Assembly: GCA_934675095.1 (NCBI GenBank)
Contig: CAKUPC010000065.1
Span: 1-6,791, forward strand
Source: an uncultured Bacteroidales bacterium
GTDB taxonomy: Bacteria; Bacteroidota; Bacteroidia; Bacteroidales; UBA932
Reading direction: 5' to 3'
DNA length: 6,791 nt
The translations under genes and the position numbers were made by a program. Under the pieces are notes generated by a model that was given only the letters and a program-made list of their open reading frames with translations, was not told where the DNA came from and did no database searches. Positions within the stretch are counted from its first letter, which is position 1. Each line of letters starts with the position of its first letter. Below are positions 1-5,406 of this stretch, in pieces.

Positions 1-730
1 AATTCTCCATGATGAAGCTCTTGTTGCTTACCGTCGCGGCGGTGCTTTTGTACATGGACTGCTGCCCTTTAACGGCCTTTATCCAGAAGCCGCCTTCCAT
101 TCCGGCAGGGACATTCACGATTGCGGCGTATTCCTTTCCGGTTGCGGCCTTGAGAGTGATTCCGGTAATTGCATTGCCGCCGGAGAAACTTGTGCCGTCG
201 AAAGACGCGATGCTGATGTTCTCATTCTTCGCGTGGAAGTCGATTGTGCATTCTCCGAACTTCGAGATGACGGGAAGCCCGACGACATGGTCGGGAGCGT
301 CCAAAGTTGCCGACAGAACAATCGTGTTGTCCTCATTCCTCGAATATCCGTTGTTCGGTGAGACCAGCCAAGGCTTGCCGTTCTGCGCATAGGCAGGGGC
401 GTTGTTCTCGGCCGAGTAGCAATTGTAGTAGAGACTTACCTTCTCATCGGCTCCGACCGGCTTGCTGAACTCTCCGGCAAATGTATTTTCGCCCTTGAAC
501 TTCATGGCGGCCACGCTTCCGTTCGTCGTGACGGCATAGACAACGTCGCCATCCTCGAAGGTATATTTCCTTGTCCCGTCACCCTCGTCAGCGCCGATGG
601 TCACCTTTGTCTCCGGTATTGTGAATGTAACTTTCTCGCCGGCAGGCATCACTTCAACTTCGTCCGGCATTGCCTTGCTGCATGCGAGAGCGAGCAGACA
701 GGCGAATATAGTCATACAACGATTCTTCAT
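1..730 (-). CDS. Bacteroidales surface lipoprotein, fimbrillin-like (partial, 3' end outside window)
   Basis: Reading the minus strand from ATG at 730-728 gives 243 open codons with no stop before the window edge. The protein starts MKNRCMTIFACLLALACSK: a short basic N-terminus, a hydrophobic stretch and a lipobox LALAC with the acylated Cys at residue 17, so a lipoprotein signal is seen directly. The acidic pair D23-E24 lies a few residues after the Cys, but no textbook Bacteroidota surface-export signal is obvious. The mature part is rich in beta-prone stretches, Gly, Asn and Asp (for example GDVVYAVTTNG near residue 63 and NNAPAYAQNGKPW near residue 107). This resembles fimbrillin-like or BACON-like surface adhesin lipoproteins of Bacteroidales; that family call is an inference from style, not from a decisive motif. 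It lies 30 bases behind a 47-codon ORF and probably shares its promoter at 966-936. There is no clear Shine-Dalgarno; the bases before the start are AT-rich. Confidence 0.8.
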   Translation of the reverse strand, partial: MKNRCMTIFACLLALACSKAMPDEVEVMPAGEKVTFTIPETKVTIGADEGDGTRKYTFEDGDVVYAVTTNGSVAAMKFKGENTFAGEFSKPVGADEKVSLYYNCYSAENNAPAYAQNGKPWLVSPNNGYSRNEDNTIVLSATLDAPDHVVGLPVISKFGECTIDFHAKNENISIASFDGTSFSGGNAITGITLKAATGKEYAAIVNVPAGMEGGFWIKAVKGQQSMYKSTAATVSNKSFIMEN

Positions 731-760
731 TTCCTTGAAAATTAACAGGTTAAACGTCAG

Positions 761-904
761 TTAGTTCTCTTCGTCGTAGTATCCGGATGTTCCGGTGTCT
801 GGCGAAAATTCAAATCCCTTGGCATTTGCCGGTGATTGGCAGAAACCCAGCTCGACGCCCATCTCAATCTCTGAGACGAGCGGAGAAACATACAATTTCT
901 TCAT
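761..904 (-). CDS. small 47-aa protein preceding lipoprotein gene
   Basis: ATG at 904-902 opens a 47-codon ORF ending TAA at 763-761. The protein begins MKKLYVSPLVSEIEM, has one Cys at residue 22 (GFCQSP) and ends in an acidic tail (GYYDEEN). Such 40-60-residue proteins, starting MKK-Y-xP and followed by an E/V-rich stretch, a Gly/Ser middle and an acidic C-terminus, are familiar as unnamed ORFs in front of lipoprotein or fimbrillin-like genes in Bacteroidales; I recall this as a pattern, not as a named family. No signal peptide or membrane segment is visible. Support that it is real: the start lies about 25 bases after the predicted transcription start, and the stop lies 30 bases before the lipoprotein ATG. 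The function is unknown. A leader peptide controlling the downstream gene and a structural or secreted small protein are both possible. Confidence 0.72.
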   Translation of the reverse strand: MKKLYVSPLVSEIEMGVELGFCQSPANAKGFEFSPDTGTSGYYDEEN

Positions 905-935
905 TCTTCAATTATTTTTGTACAAATCCGAACCG

Positions 936-966
936 CAAAGTTACACACAATTTCCCGACATCCAAC
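936..966 (-). promoter_or_regulatory. Bacteroidota-type promoter for small ORF and lipoprotein
   Basis: On the minus strand a perfect -7 box TAACTTTG (TAnnTTTG consensus) lies at 943-936. A -33 TTG lies at 965-963, separated by 19 bases, which is the usual spacing. Transcription would start near 930, leaving a leader of about 25 bases before the 47-codon ORF. The flank towards 1000 is T-rich on the plus strand. Confidence 0.75.
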
Positions 967-1030
967 ATATTTTTTCACTTTTTTATCCTCGTCCCAACCT
1001 AACTCCTTGATTTTCATCACTGATTACAAT

Positions 1031-1058
1031 AAAAACCTCCCGGAGGGAAACCGGGAGG
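1031..1058 (-). terminator. intrinsic terminator of the Dabb gene
   Basis: On the minus strand a perfect 8-bp stem, CCTCCCGG (1058-1051) and CCGGGAGG (1043-1036), encloses a 7-base loop and is followed directly by TTTTTATTG (1035-1027). It sits 40 bases after the Dabb stop codon. There is no T-tract on the plus-strand side, so it acts on minus-strand transcripts only. It also separates the Dabb gene from the next minus-strand unit, which begins near 930. Confidence 0.9.
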
Positions 1059-1098
1059 CATGGCTTATATCGGATGATTGCTTGTGTCGCGTGGCGGG

Positions 1099-1398
1099 TT
1101 ACCGTTCGTACTCGACTCTCGCCCTGACTTCAACTACGGAATCTATGTACTTGCTGAGCTCGTCGCGGATGGGGTCGGCCTTGTAGGCTGCGAGATCCTG
1201 CCAGCTGTCAAAATCCTCAATGAGAACCGCGTCGTACGATGTCGCAGACTCGTTGCGGTTGATTCCGACCTCCACGTTCTTGAGACCGGGGACTATCCCG
1301 AGGATTGACTGATAGCGTTCCTTGATGTCTTCTGCGATTTCCTTAGGAGTCTTGCCATCTGATGGCTTGAACTTCCACATTATTGTATGTCTGACCAT
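1099..1398 (-). CDS. Dabb (stress-responsive A/B barrel) family protein
   Basis: This is a 99-residue cytosolic protein starting MVRHTIMWKFKP and ending VRARVEYER. The N-terminal 'M-V-K/R-H-hydrophobic-x-hydrophobic-W/F-K' strand, the GIVPGLKNVEVGIN turn, the DAVLIEDFDSWQDLAAY segment and the closing 'R..VEYE' strand match the single-domain Dabb fold (PF07876, dimeric ferredoxin-like alpha+beta barrel). Full length is typical for the family. I chose ATG 1398-1396 because family members begin 'MVKH...'; an in-frame ATG at 1422 would add eight residues (MIKNTFIV). The biochemical role of most Dabb proteins is unknown; a few plant and fungal relatives are stress-induced or act as cyclases. The usual second conserved His, in the 'aY..HP.H' region, is replaced here by YKADPIRDEL. 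The gene is monocistronic, with its own promoter and terminator. Confidence 0.9.
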   Translation of the reverse strand: MVRHTIMWKFKPSDGKTPKEIAEDIKERYQSILGIVPGLKNVEVGINRNESATSYDAVLIEDFDSWQDLAAYKADPIRDELSKYIDSVVEVRARVEYER

Positions 1399-1465
1399 AA
1401 CTATAAAAGTGTTTTTAATCATGTTTTCGTCTCACGGAACCTGAACAAGGCTCGTTTGACGTCCA

Positions 1466-1495
1466 TAAAGTTATAAAGAAAATTGCATATGGCAA
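1466..1495 (-). promoter_or_regulatory. probable promoter of the Dabb gene
   Basis: On the minus strand TAACTTTA (1473-1466) differs from the TAnnTTTG -7 consensus only in the last base. A -33 TTG at 1495-1493 precedes it by exactly 19 bases. Transcription would start near 1460, giving a leader of about 60 bases to ATG 1398. It is divergent from the polysaccharide-operon promoter about 60 bases away. Confidence 0.6.
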
Positions 1496-1528
1496 GCAAG
1501 TTTGTGAAAAATATTGTCGTAAAAAGGC

Positions 1529-1536
1529 TAACTTTG
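1529..1536 (+). promoter_or_regulatory. -7 box of the polysaccharide operon promoter
   Basis: TAACTTTG is a perfect Bacteroidota -7 box, identical to the one driving the 47-codon ORF. No -33 TTG lies at the usual 19-21-base spacing; the nearest are at 1502-1504 (24-base gap) and 1514-1516 (12-base gap). The promoter may therefore be weak or activator-dependent. Transcription would start near 1540-1543, about 70 bases before the GTG start at 1614. Confidence 0.6.
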
Positions 1537-1542
1537 TCTTCG

Positions 1543-1576
1543 CTTCAAAATTCGTCCGAGGCGACGGAATGTGAAG
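1543..1576 (+). promoter_or_regulatory. 5' leader stem-loop of the polysaccharide operon
   Basis: The arms CTTCA (1543-1547) with TGAAG (1572-1576), ATTC (1550-1553) with GAAT (1567-1570), and GTC (1554-1556) with GAC (1563-1565) stack into a 12-bp stem. It has a 2-by-1 internal loop, a single bulged G and a 6-base apical loop. It begins almost exactly at the predicted transcription start, so the mRNA would have a structured 5' end. There is no T-tract after it, so it is not an intrinsic terminator. A role in mRNA stability or leader control is inferred. Confidence 0.4.
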
Positions 1577-1613
1577 ATATGTTTATGGGAAACATTTAAT
1601 ATGCTGATACTCC

Positions 1614-4103
1614 GTGGATAACACATCCGGTACAAAGAAAATCGCAAGAAATACGCTGCTGCTCTATTTCAGAATGGCGGTTCTTCTGCTTGTGGGGCTA
1701 TATACCTCGCGGGTGGTGCTTGCCTCGCTCGGGGAGACGGACTACGGAATATATAATGTCGTCGGGGGAGTGGTGGCCATGTTCGGCATCATTTCCGGAG
1801 CCTTGTCCTCCGCCGTTTCGCGCTTCATCACATTCGAACTCGGACGTGGAGGCGGACGGCTGCGCATGATTTTCCGCTGCGCGGTGCTTGTCCAGCTTGC
1901 CCTGGCCGCTGTGGTGGTTGCTGTCGGCGAGCCTGTCGGAATCTGGTTCATCGGTGAGAAAATGACCATTCCCGCAGAGCGCATCACCTCGGCTCAGATT
2001 GTTCTCCAGTTCTCGCTGCTGACCTTCGTGCTCAATCTTCTGAGCGTTCCATACAACGCGGTCATAATCGCCCACGAAAAAATGGGGGCATTTGCGGCCG
2101 TGGGACTCTTCGAGGGCTTCGCGAAGCTCGGAGTCGCCCTGCTGCTTGCCGTCTCGCCGATTGACACTCTGGTGTGGTATGCGCTGCTGATGTGCGTCGT
2201 GGCGCTGTGCGTGCGTGTCTTCTATGCGTTCTATTGCAGGCGGCATTTCCAGGAATGCAGAAGAGGAACTCCGGCTCAGGAGGGCGGCAACGGGCGCGGT
2301 ATTGCCGGCGGGGCAGACCGCGGAATCCTGCGGGAGATGTTCGGCTTTGCCGGCTGGAACTTCATCGGCGTCAGCGCCGGGGTGCTCAAGGACTACGGCG
2401 GCAACATACTCATAAACCTCTATTCCCCGAGTCCGGCGGTGAATGCCGGGCGCGGAATCGCCATGCAGCTCAGCGGCGCGGTCCAGGGCTTTGTCACCAA
2501 CTTCATGACGGCCGTGAATCCGCAGATAACCAAGTCTTATGCGTCTGGGGAACATGAGTATATGCACCGTCTCGTGCGCAAGTCGGCGAAGTTTTCCTTC
2601 TTTCTGATTCTCTTCTTCGCCCTTCCGCTGATTTTTGAGACAGACTGGCTGCTGGGTCTGTGGCTCAGGGAGATTCCGGAATATGCGTCCGTGTTTGTCC
2701 GCCTGCTCCTGGTGCTGGTCCTGAGCGATTCGCTCTCCAACCCTCTGATAACGATGCAGCTGGCTACGGGTGACATAAAAAGATACCAATTGATTGTCGG
2801 GGGAATCCTGCTGCTTAACATTCCTATTTCATGGACTCTGCTCGCGTGCGGTCTTGGAGTGGAATGGGTCGTGGTCGTCGCGATTGGGCTTTCTCAGACC
2901 GCGATGTTCGCGAGGCTGTTCCTGCTCCGCGGAATGGTCGGGATGGATGTCGGGAAGTGGCTGAAGGAGGTCTGGCTGCGTGCGGTTGCGGTAGCGGCGT
3001 GTGCCTGCGTGCCGGCTGCGCTTCCGGACATTCTTGGATGGCGGCTGCACCCTCTTCCGACTGTATTGCTTCTCATGTGCACGACTGCTCTTTCCGCATG
3101 GTTCGGAGGATGCACGATCGGGGAGCGCGGTGCAATTCTATCCCTTGTGCGAAAAAGGCTCCGTCGCCGTGGTAATGCCCTTTCCCGTTTTGCGAGGCTT
3201 CCGCAGAAGGTCTATGCCGCAACGAACCGTTCCGAGGAAATCCTGTCCGGAAGCTCATCGGGAGGCGTTTTCTATGCCTTGGCTCATGACTTTGTCGAGG
3301 ACGGAGGGGTTGTCTGCGCCGCTGTCTGGGACGATGATTTCATGGGAGTGCATCATGCCTTTGTGCGCGATGACGACTCCCTTGCGGCAATGATGCGTAG
3401 CAAGTATGTGCAGTCGTCCCTTGACGGATGCTTCCTGAAAATCAGGGAATGTCTCGCGGACGGACGTCGCGTGATGTTTGTCGGCACGCCGTGCCAGGTC
3501 GCAGCGCTCAGAAAGTTTGTCGCAGGGGAACTTCTTGATGCGCTCTCTACTGAAGAACCGTCCCGTGCTGACGGCGGAGACGGCAACAAGACAGGACGCC
3601 TGCTGCTTGTCGAGATTCTCTGCCATGGCACACCGCTCCGGACAGCATGGAAATCATACGTCGAAGGCCTGATTAAATCACGTGGGGCGGTCTCCCTTTC
3701 CGGAGTTAATTTCCGAGACAAGTCCGCCGGTGGCTGGAAAGCCTACAGGGTAACGGTCGGCCTGAATATGCCGGACGGAAGTTCCGAAACGCTCTCGATG
3801 CCATACGCGGAAGTGCCTTTCATGCAGGATTTTCTCTCCGGAGCCAATCTCCGCAGCGCCTGCCGCAACTGCCCCGCACGCAACGGCCGCAGCGGCGCCG
3901 ACATAAGCCTCGGCGATTTCTGGGGCGTGGAAAGGCTTCTGCCTCAGGCCTTTGACCCTATGGGCGTGAGCGTCGTGGGCGTATTTTCCGGCCGAGGTGC
4001 AGAAGCCCTTGCCGACATCTCGTCGTCGCTCAGGCTCATGGAGGTGCCGAAAGATGTCTTTGAACGCTCCATTGAGCGTAACGGCGGCTACGGTTCGTCC
4101 TGA
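1614..4103 (+). CDS. Wzx-type polysaccharide flippase fused to FrhB/FdhB-like flavoprotein lacking its ferredoxin domain
   Basis: This 829-residue protein starts at GTG 1614; an in-frame TGA at 1605-1607 excludes any earlier start, and the N-terminus (SGTKKIARNTLLLYFRM) fits Bacteroidales flippases. Residues 1-519 are a complete Wzx/PST-type flippase with about 14 hydrophobic segments, the signature YTSRVVLASLGETDYGIYNV at 30-49 and a normal basic end (LSLVRKRLRRR, 509-519). It would move lipid-linked repeat units across the inner membrane. Residues 531-829 match the FrhB_FdhB N and C domains: KVYAATN (532-538), SSSGGVF (547-553), SKYVQS (596-601), GTPCQVAAL (624-632), CHGTP (670-674), CRNC (750-753) and GRSGADISLGDFWG (758-771). 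Stand-alone relatives begin with a two-[4Fe-4S] ferredoxin domain; here those roughly 70 residues are absent and the parts join through a linker of about 10 residues. Bacteroidales are not known to make F420, so the family name does not give the substrate. Extra hydrophilic loops occur near residues 216-238 and 645-661. The next gene starts 26 bases downstream. Confidence 0.88.
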   Translation: MDNTSGTKKIARNTLLLYFRMAVLLLVGLYTSRVVLASLGETDYGIYNVVGGVVAMFGIISGALSSAVSRFITFELGRGGGRLRMIFRCAVLVQLALAAVVVAVGEPVGIWFIGEKMTIPAERITSAQIVLQFSLLTFVLNLLSVPYNAVIIAHEKMGAFAAVGLFEGFAKLGVALLLAVSPIDTLVWYALLMCVVALCVRVFYAFYCRRHFQECRRGTPAQEGGNGRGIAGGADRGILREMFGFAGWNFIGVSAGVLKDYGGNILINLYSPSPAVNAGRGIAMQLSGAVQGFVTNFMTAVNPQITKSYASGEHEYMHRLVRKSAKFSFFLILFFALPLIFETDWLLGLWLREIPEYASVFVRLLLVLVLSDSLSNPLITMQLATGDIKRYQLIVGGILLLNIPISWTLLACGLGVEWVVVVAIGLSQTAMFARLFLLRGMVGMDVGKWLKEVWLRAVAVAACACVPAALPDILGWRLHPLPTVLLLMCTTALSAWFGGCTIGERGAILSLVRKRLRRRGNALSRFARLPQKVYAATNRSEEILSGSSSGGVFYALAHDFVEDGGVVCAAVWDDDFMGVHHAFVRDDDSLAAMMRSKYVQSSLDGCFLKIRECLADGRRVMFVGTPCQVAALRKFVAGELLDALSTEEPSRADGGDGNKTGRLLLVEILCHGTPLRTAWKSYVEGLIKSRGAVSLSGVNFRDKSAGGWKAYRVTVGLNMPDGSSETLSMPYAEVPFMQDFLSGANLRSACRNCPARNGRSGADISLGDFWGVERLLPQAFDPMGVSVVGVFSGRGAEALADISSSLRLMEVPKDVFERSIERNGGYGSS

Positions 4104-4129
4104 AAACAACCATTCCTAAAAACAATGTC

Positions 4130-5401
4130 ATGAAAGTCGCGGTTATAACATTGCAGATGCACACGAACTATGGCGGGGTTCTTCAGGCCTTCGCCTTGCA
4201 GCGTGTGCTTGAGTCTCTTGGTCATAATGTGGAAATCATACAGCTGGACGAGATTCTGCCGGAACCTGAGGGCATGAATGCCGTGCGGAAGCTCCTTACG
4301 AGGTCGTTCCGGAAATATGTGCTGCGTCGCCGCGATGCCGAACTTTTTCGCGAGCGTCGCATAAACAGGGAATTTCCTTCCGTGGGAGCGGAGTTTCTTG
4401 AATTTTTTCGTAAATATCTGAATATACGATATATATCCTCGTTCAGTGAAATCAGCGCTTCGGATTATGATGCGTTTGTCGTCGGCAGCGATCAGGTCTG
4501 GAGACCGAAATATAATCCTGCGCTGATGCATTCCTTTCTGGATTTCACATGGGAGGACGAGGGAAGAAAATGTCATCACGGGCTTCCTTCCGACGGGAAA
4601 CGGCCCGTGGGCTGGGATGTTGGCAGGATTGCCTATGCGGTGTCTTTCGGCTGCGACGACTGGGAATATTCCGAGCGGCAGACCGCGCCTGCATCCGAAC
4701 TTGCCGGCCGTTTCGACGCGCTTTCATTCCGGGAACTCTCAGGCGTGAGGAATGCCTCTGAGCATCTCGGGACGTACTCGGTGACAGTTCTGGACCCTAC
4801 CATGCTGCTTGATGCGGATGACTATCTCGGCATTATAGGGCAGTGCAAAGGGCGGCCCAAAGATTTCTCGCGTCCGCTCGAAATGACAGAGAGAGAGCAG
4901 TTTGGTGTGACGGCTGATGAAAAGCCGATGGTGAAAGAGGGTGAGCGGACTGAAACTGAACGAGGAACTGGAGTCTTTGAGTATGTCCTTGACAGGACTG
5001 CGGAAACGGAGGCGCTGCTGGTTGAGCTTGAAGCCGCTCTCGCGCATCCTGTCCGCCGCTTCCTTCAGGCAAATCCCCGGGGGCATGAGGAAATCTCGCT
5101 CAGGGTGCAGCCGTCCGTTGAGTCCTGGATTGCAGGAATATCCGATGCCGGCTTCGTGCTGACGGACTCGTTCCACGCCTGCGTCTTCTCCATCCTTTTT
5201 CACAGGCCTTTCGCCGTTGTCGGGAACAGGGGCAGGGGACTTTCCCGCATCACATGGCTGCTGAGGCAGTTCGGACTTCAGAGCCGCCTTCTCTGCGGTC
5301 CGTCGCTTCCTGAAGGGGACATCGACTGGGACGACGTCAATGCACGGCTCGAACGCCTGCGTGAGGAGTCGTTGGGATTTTTGAAGAAAAACTTGAGGTA
5401 G
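4130..5401 (+). CDS. polysaccharide pyruvyl transferase family protein
   Basis: This 423-residue protein (PF04230 family) would transfer pyruvate from phosphoenolpyruvate to a sugar of a surface polysaccharide as a ketal. It shows the family N-terminus MKVAVITLQMHTNYGGVLQAF (Asn13-Tyr14-Gly15-Gly16), DAFVVGSDQVWRPKYNP at 114-130, RIAYAVSFG at 166-174, VLDPTMLLD at 220-228 and the conserved TDSFHACVFSILF at 345-357 near the acceptor/PEP site. It has no signal peptide or membrane segment, so it should be cytosolic. It is longer than I expect because of two hydrophilic insertions, about residues 144-165 and 238-280; both coincide with repeat-like DNA (4571-4609 and 4861-4888) and keep the frame. 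ATG 4130 is 26 bases after the previous stop, with no clear ribosome site. FrhB-like genes commonly sit next to pyruvyl transferases in Bacteroidales capsule loci, as here. The acceptor sugar cannot be told. Confidence 0.9.
   Translation: MKVAVITLQMHTNYGGVLQAFALQRVLESLGHNVEIIQLDEILPEPEGMNAVRKLLTRSFRKYVLRRRDAELFRERRINREFPSVGAEFLEFFRKYLNIRYISSFSEISASDYDAFVVGSDQVWRPKYNPALMHSFLDFTWEDEGRKCHHGLPSDGKRPVGWDVGRIAYAVSFGCDDWEYSERQTAPASELAGRFDALSFRELSGVRNASEHLGTYSVTVLDPTMLLDADDYLGIIGQCKGRPKDFSRPLEMTEREQFGVTADEKPMVKEGERTETERGTGVFEYVLDRTAETEALLVELEAALAHPVRRFLQANPRGHEEISLRVQPSVESWIAGISDAGFVLTDSFHACVFSILFHRPFAVVGNRGRGLSRITWLLRQFGLQSRLLCGPSLPEGDIDWDDVNARLERLREESLGFLKKNLR
4571..4609. repeat. TGTCAT-headed inverted repeat inside the pyruvyl transferase gene
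   Basis: TGTCAT at 4571-4576 is followed at once by CACGGGC (4577-4583), whose exact complement GCCCGTG lies at 4603-4609. An inner TTCC/GGAA pairing can extend the stem. The layout resembles dispersed intergenic repeats of the 'TGTCATnnCGGGCTT...' kind in Bacteroidota. It encodes part of an extra hydrophilic segment (about residues 144-165, including KCHHGLPSDGKRPVG) between the family blocks ending LDF and starting RIAYA. The inverted repeat is seen; its origin as a mobile repeat is inferred. Confidence 0.4.
4861..4888 (-). repeat. dispersed-repeat unit (TGTCATTTCGAG type) inside coding sequence
   Basis: On the minus strand, 4888-4877 reads TGTCATTTCGAG, and after a short GC-rich centre 4870-4861 reads CGAGAAATCT. 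This matches the very common bacterial and especially Bacteroidota intergenic repeat pattern 'TGTCATTTCGAGCGnn..CGAGAAATCT', an imperfect palindrome. The perfect small palindrome GGGCGGCCC (4850-4858) lies next to it and an (AG)5 tract follows at 4888-4897. The unit sits in frame in the pyruvyl transferase gene and is translated in the other direction as part of residues 238-280 (KDFSRPLEMTERE). The match is to a remembered pattern; copy number in the genome cannot be seen here. Confidence 0.65.
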
Positions 5402-5406
5402 TATAT

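Noticed and set aside
9..392. 127-codon plus-strand ORF with a signal-peptide-like start
   Set aside because: It overlaps the lipoprotein gene antisense, and the minus-strand frame has a proper lipobox, promoter and operon context.
787..1010. Two overlapping 71-codon plus-strand ORFs
   Set aside because: They lie antisense to the 47-codon ORF and across its promoter, and show no motif or upstream promoter.
1078..1308. 76-codon plus-strand ORF
   Set aside because: Antisense shadow of the Dabb gene.
1698..2789. 363-codon open frame on the minus strand under the flippase
   Set aside because: It is an antisense shadow of a GC-rich gene: composition is His/Arg/Gln-rich, there is no recognisable motif or promoter, and the plus strand has an unmistakable flippase.
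3141..3180. Possible frameshift at the AAAAA run (3152-3156 area) that would end the flippase at TAA 3173-3175
   Set aside because: The existing frame gives a more typical flippase tail (RKRLRRR), both modules are open in the same frame, and a one-base error would not explain the missing ferredoxin domain.
4888..4897. (AG)5 tract as a phase-variation switch
   Set aside because: Five dinucleotide units are short for slippage-based switching; the tract is better explained as the edge of the repeat unit.
4911..4927. Small hairpin CGGCT/AGCCG inside the pyruvyl transferase gene
   Set aside because: Only five base pairs with a 7-base loop, expected by chance in GC-rich coding DNA, and no T-tract.
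4739..5203. 154-codon minus-strand ORF containing CHFERTREIF
   Set aside because: This is the familiar spurious translation of the TGTCATTTCGAG-type repeat read on the other strand, lying within the pyruvyl transferase gene.
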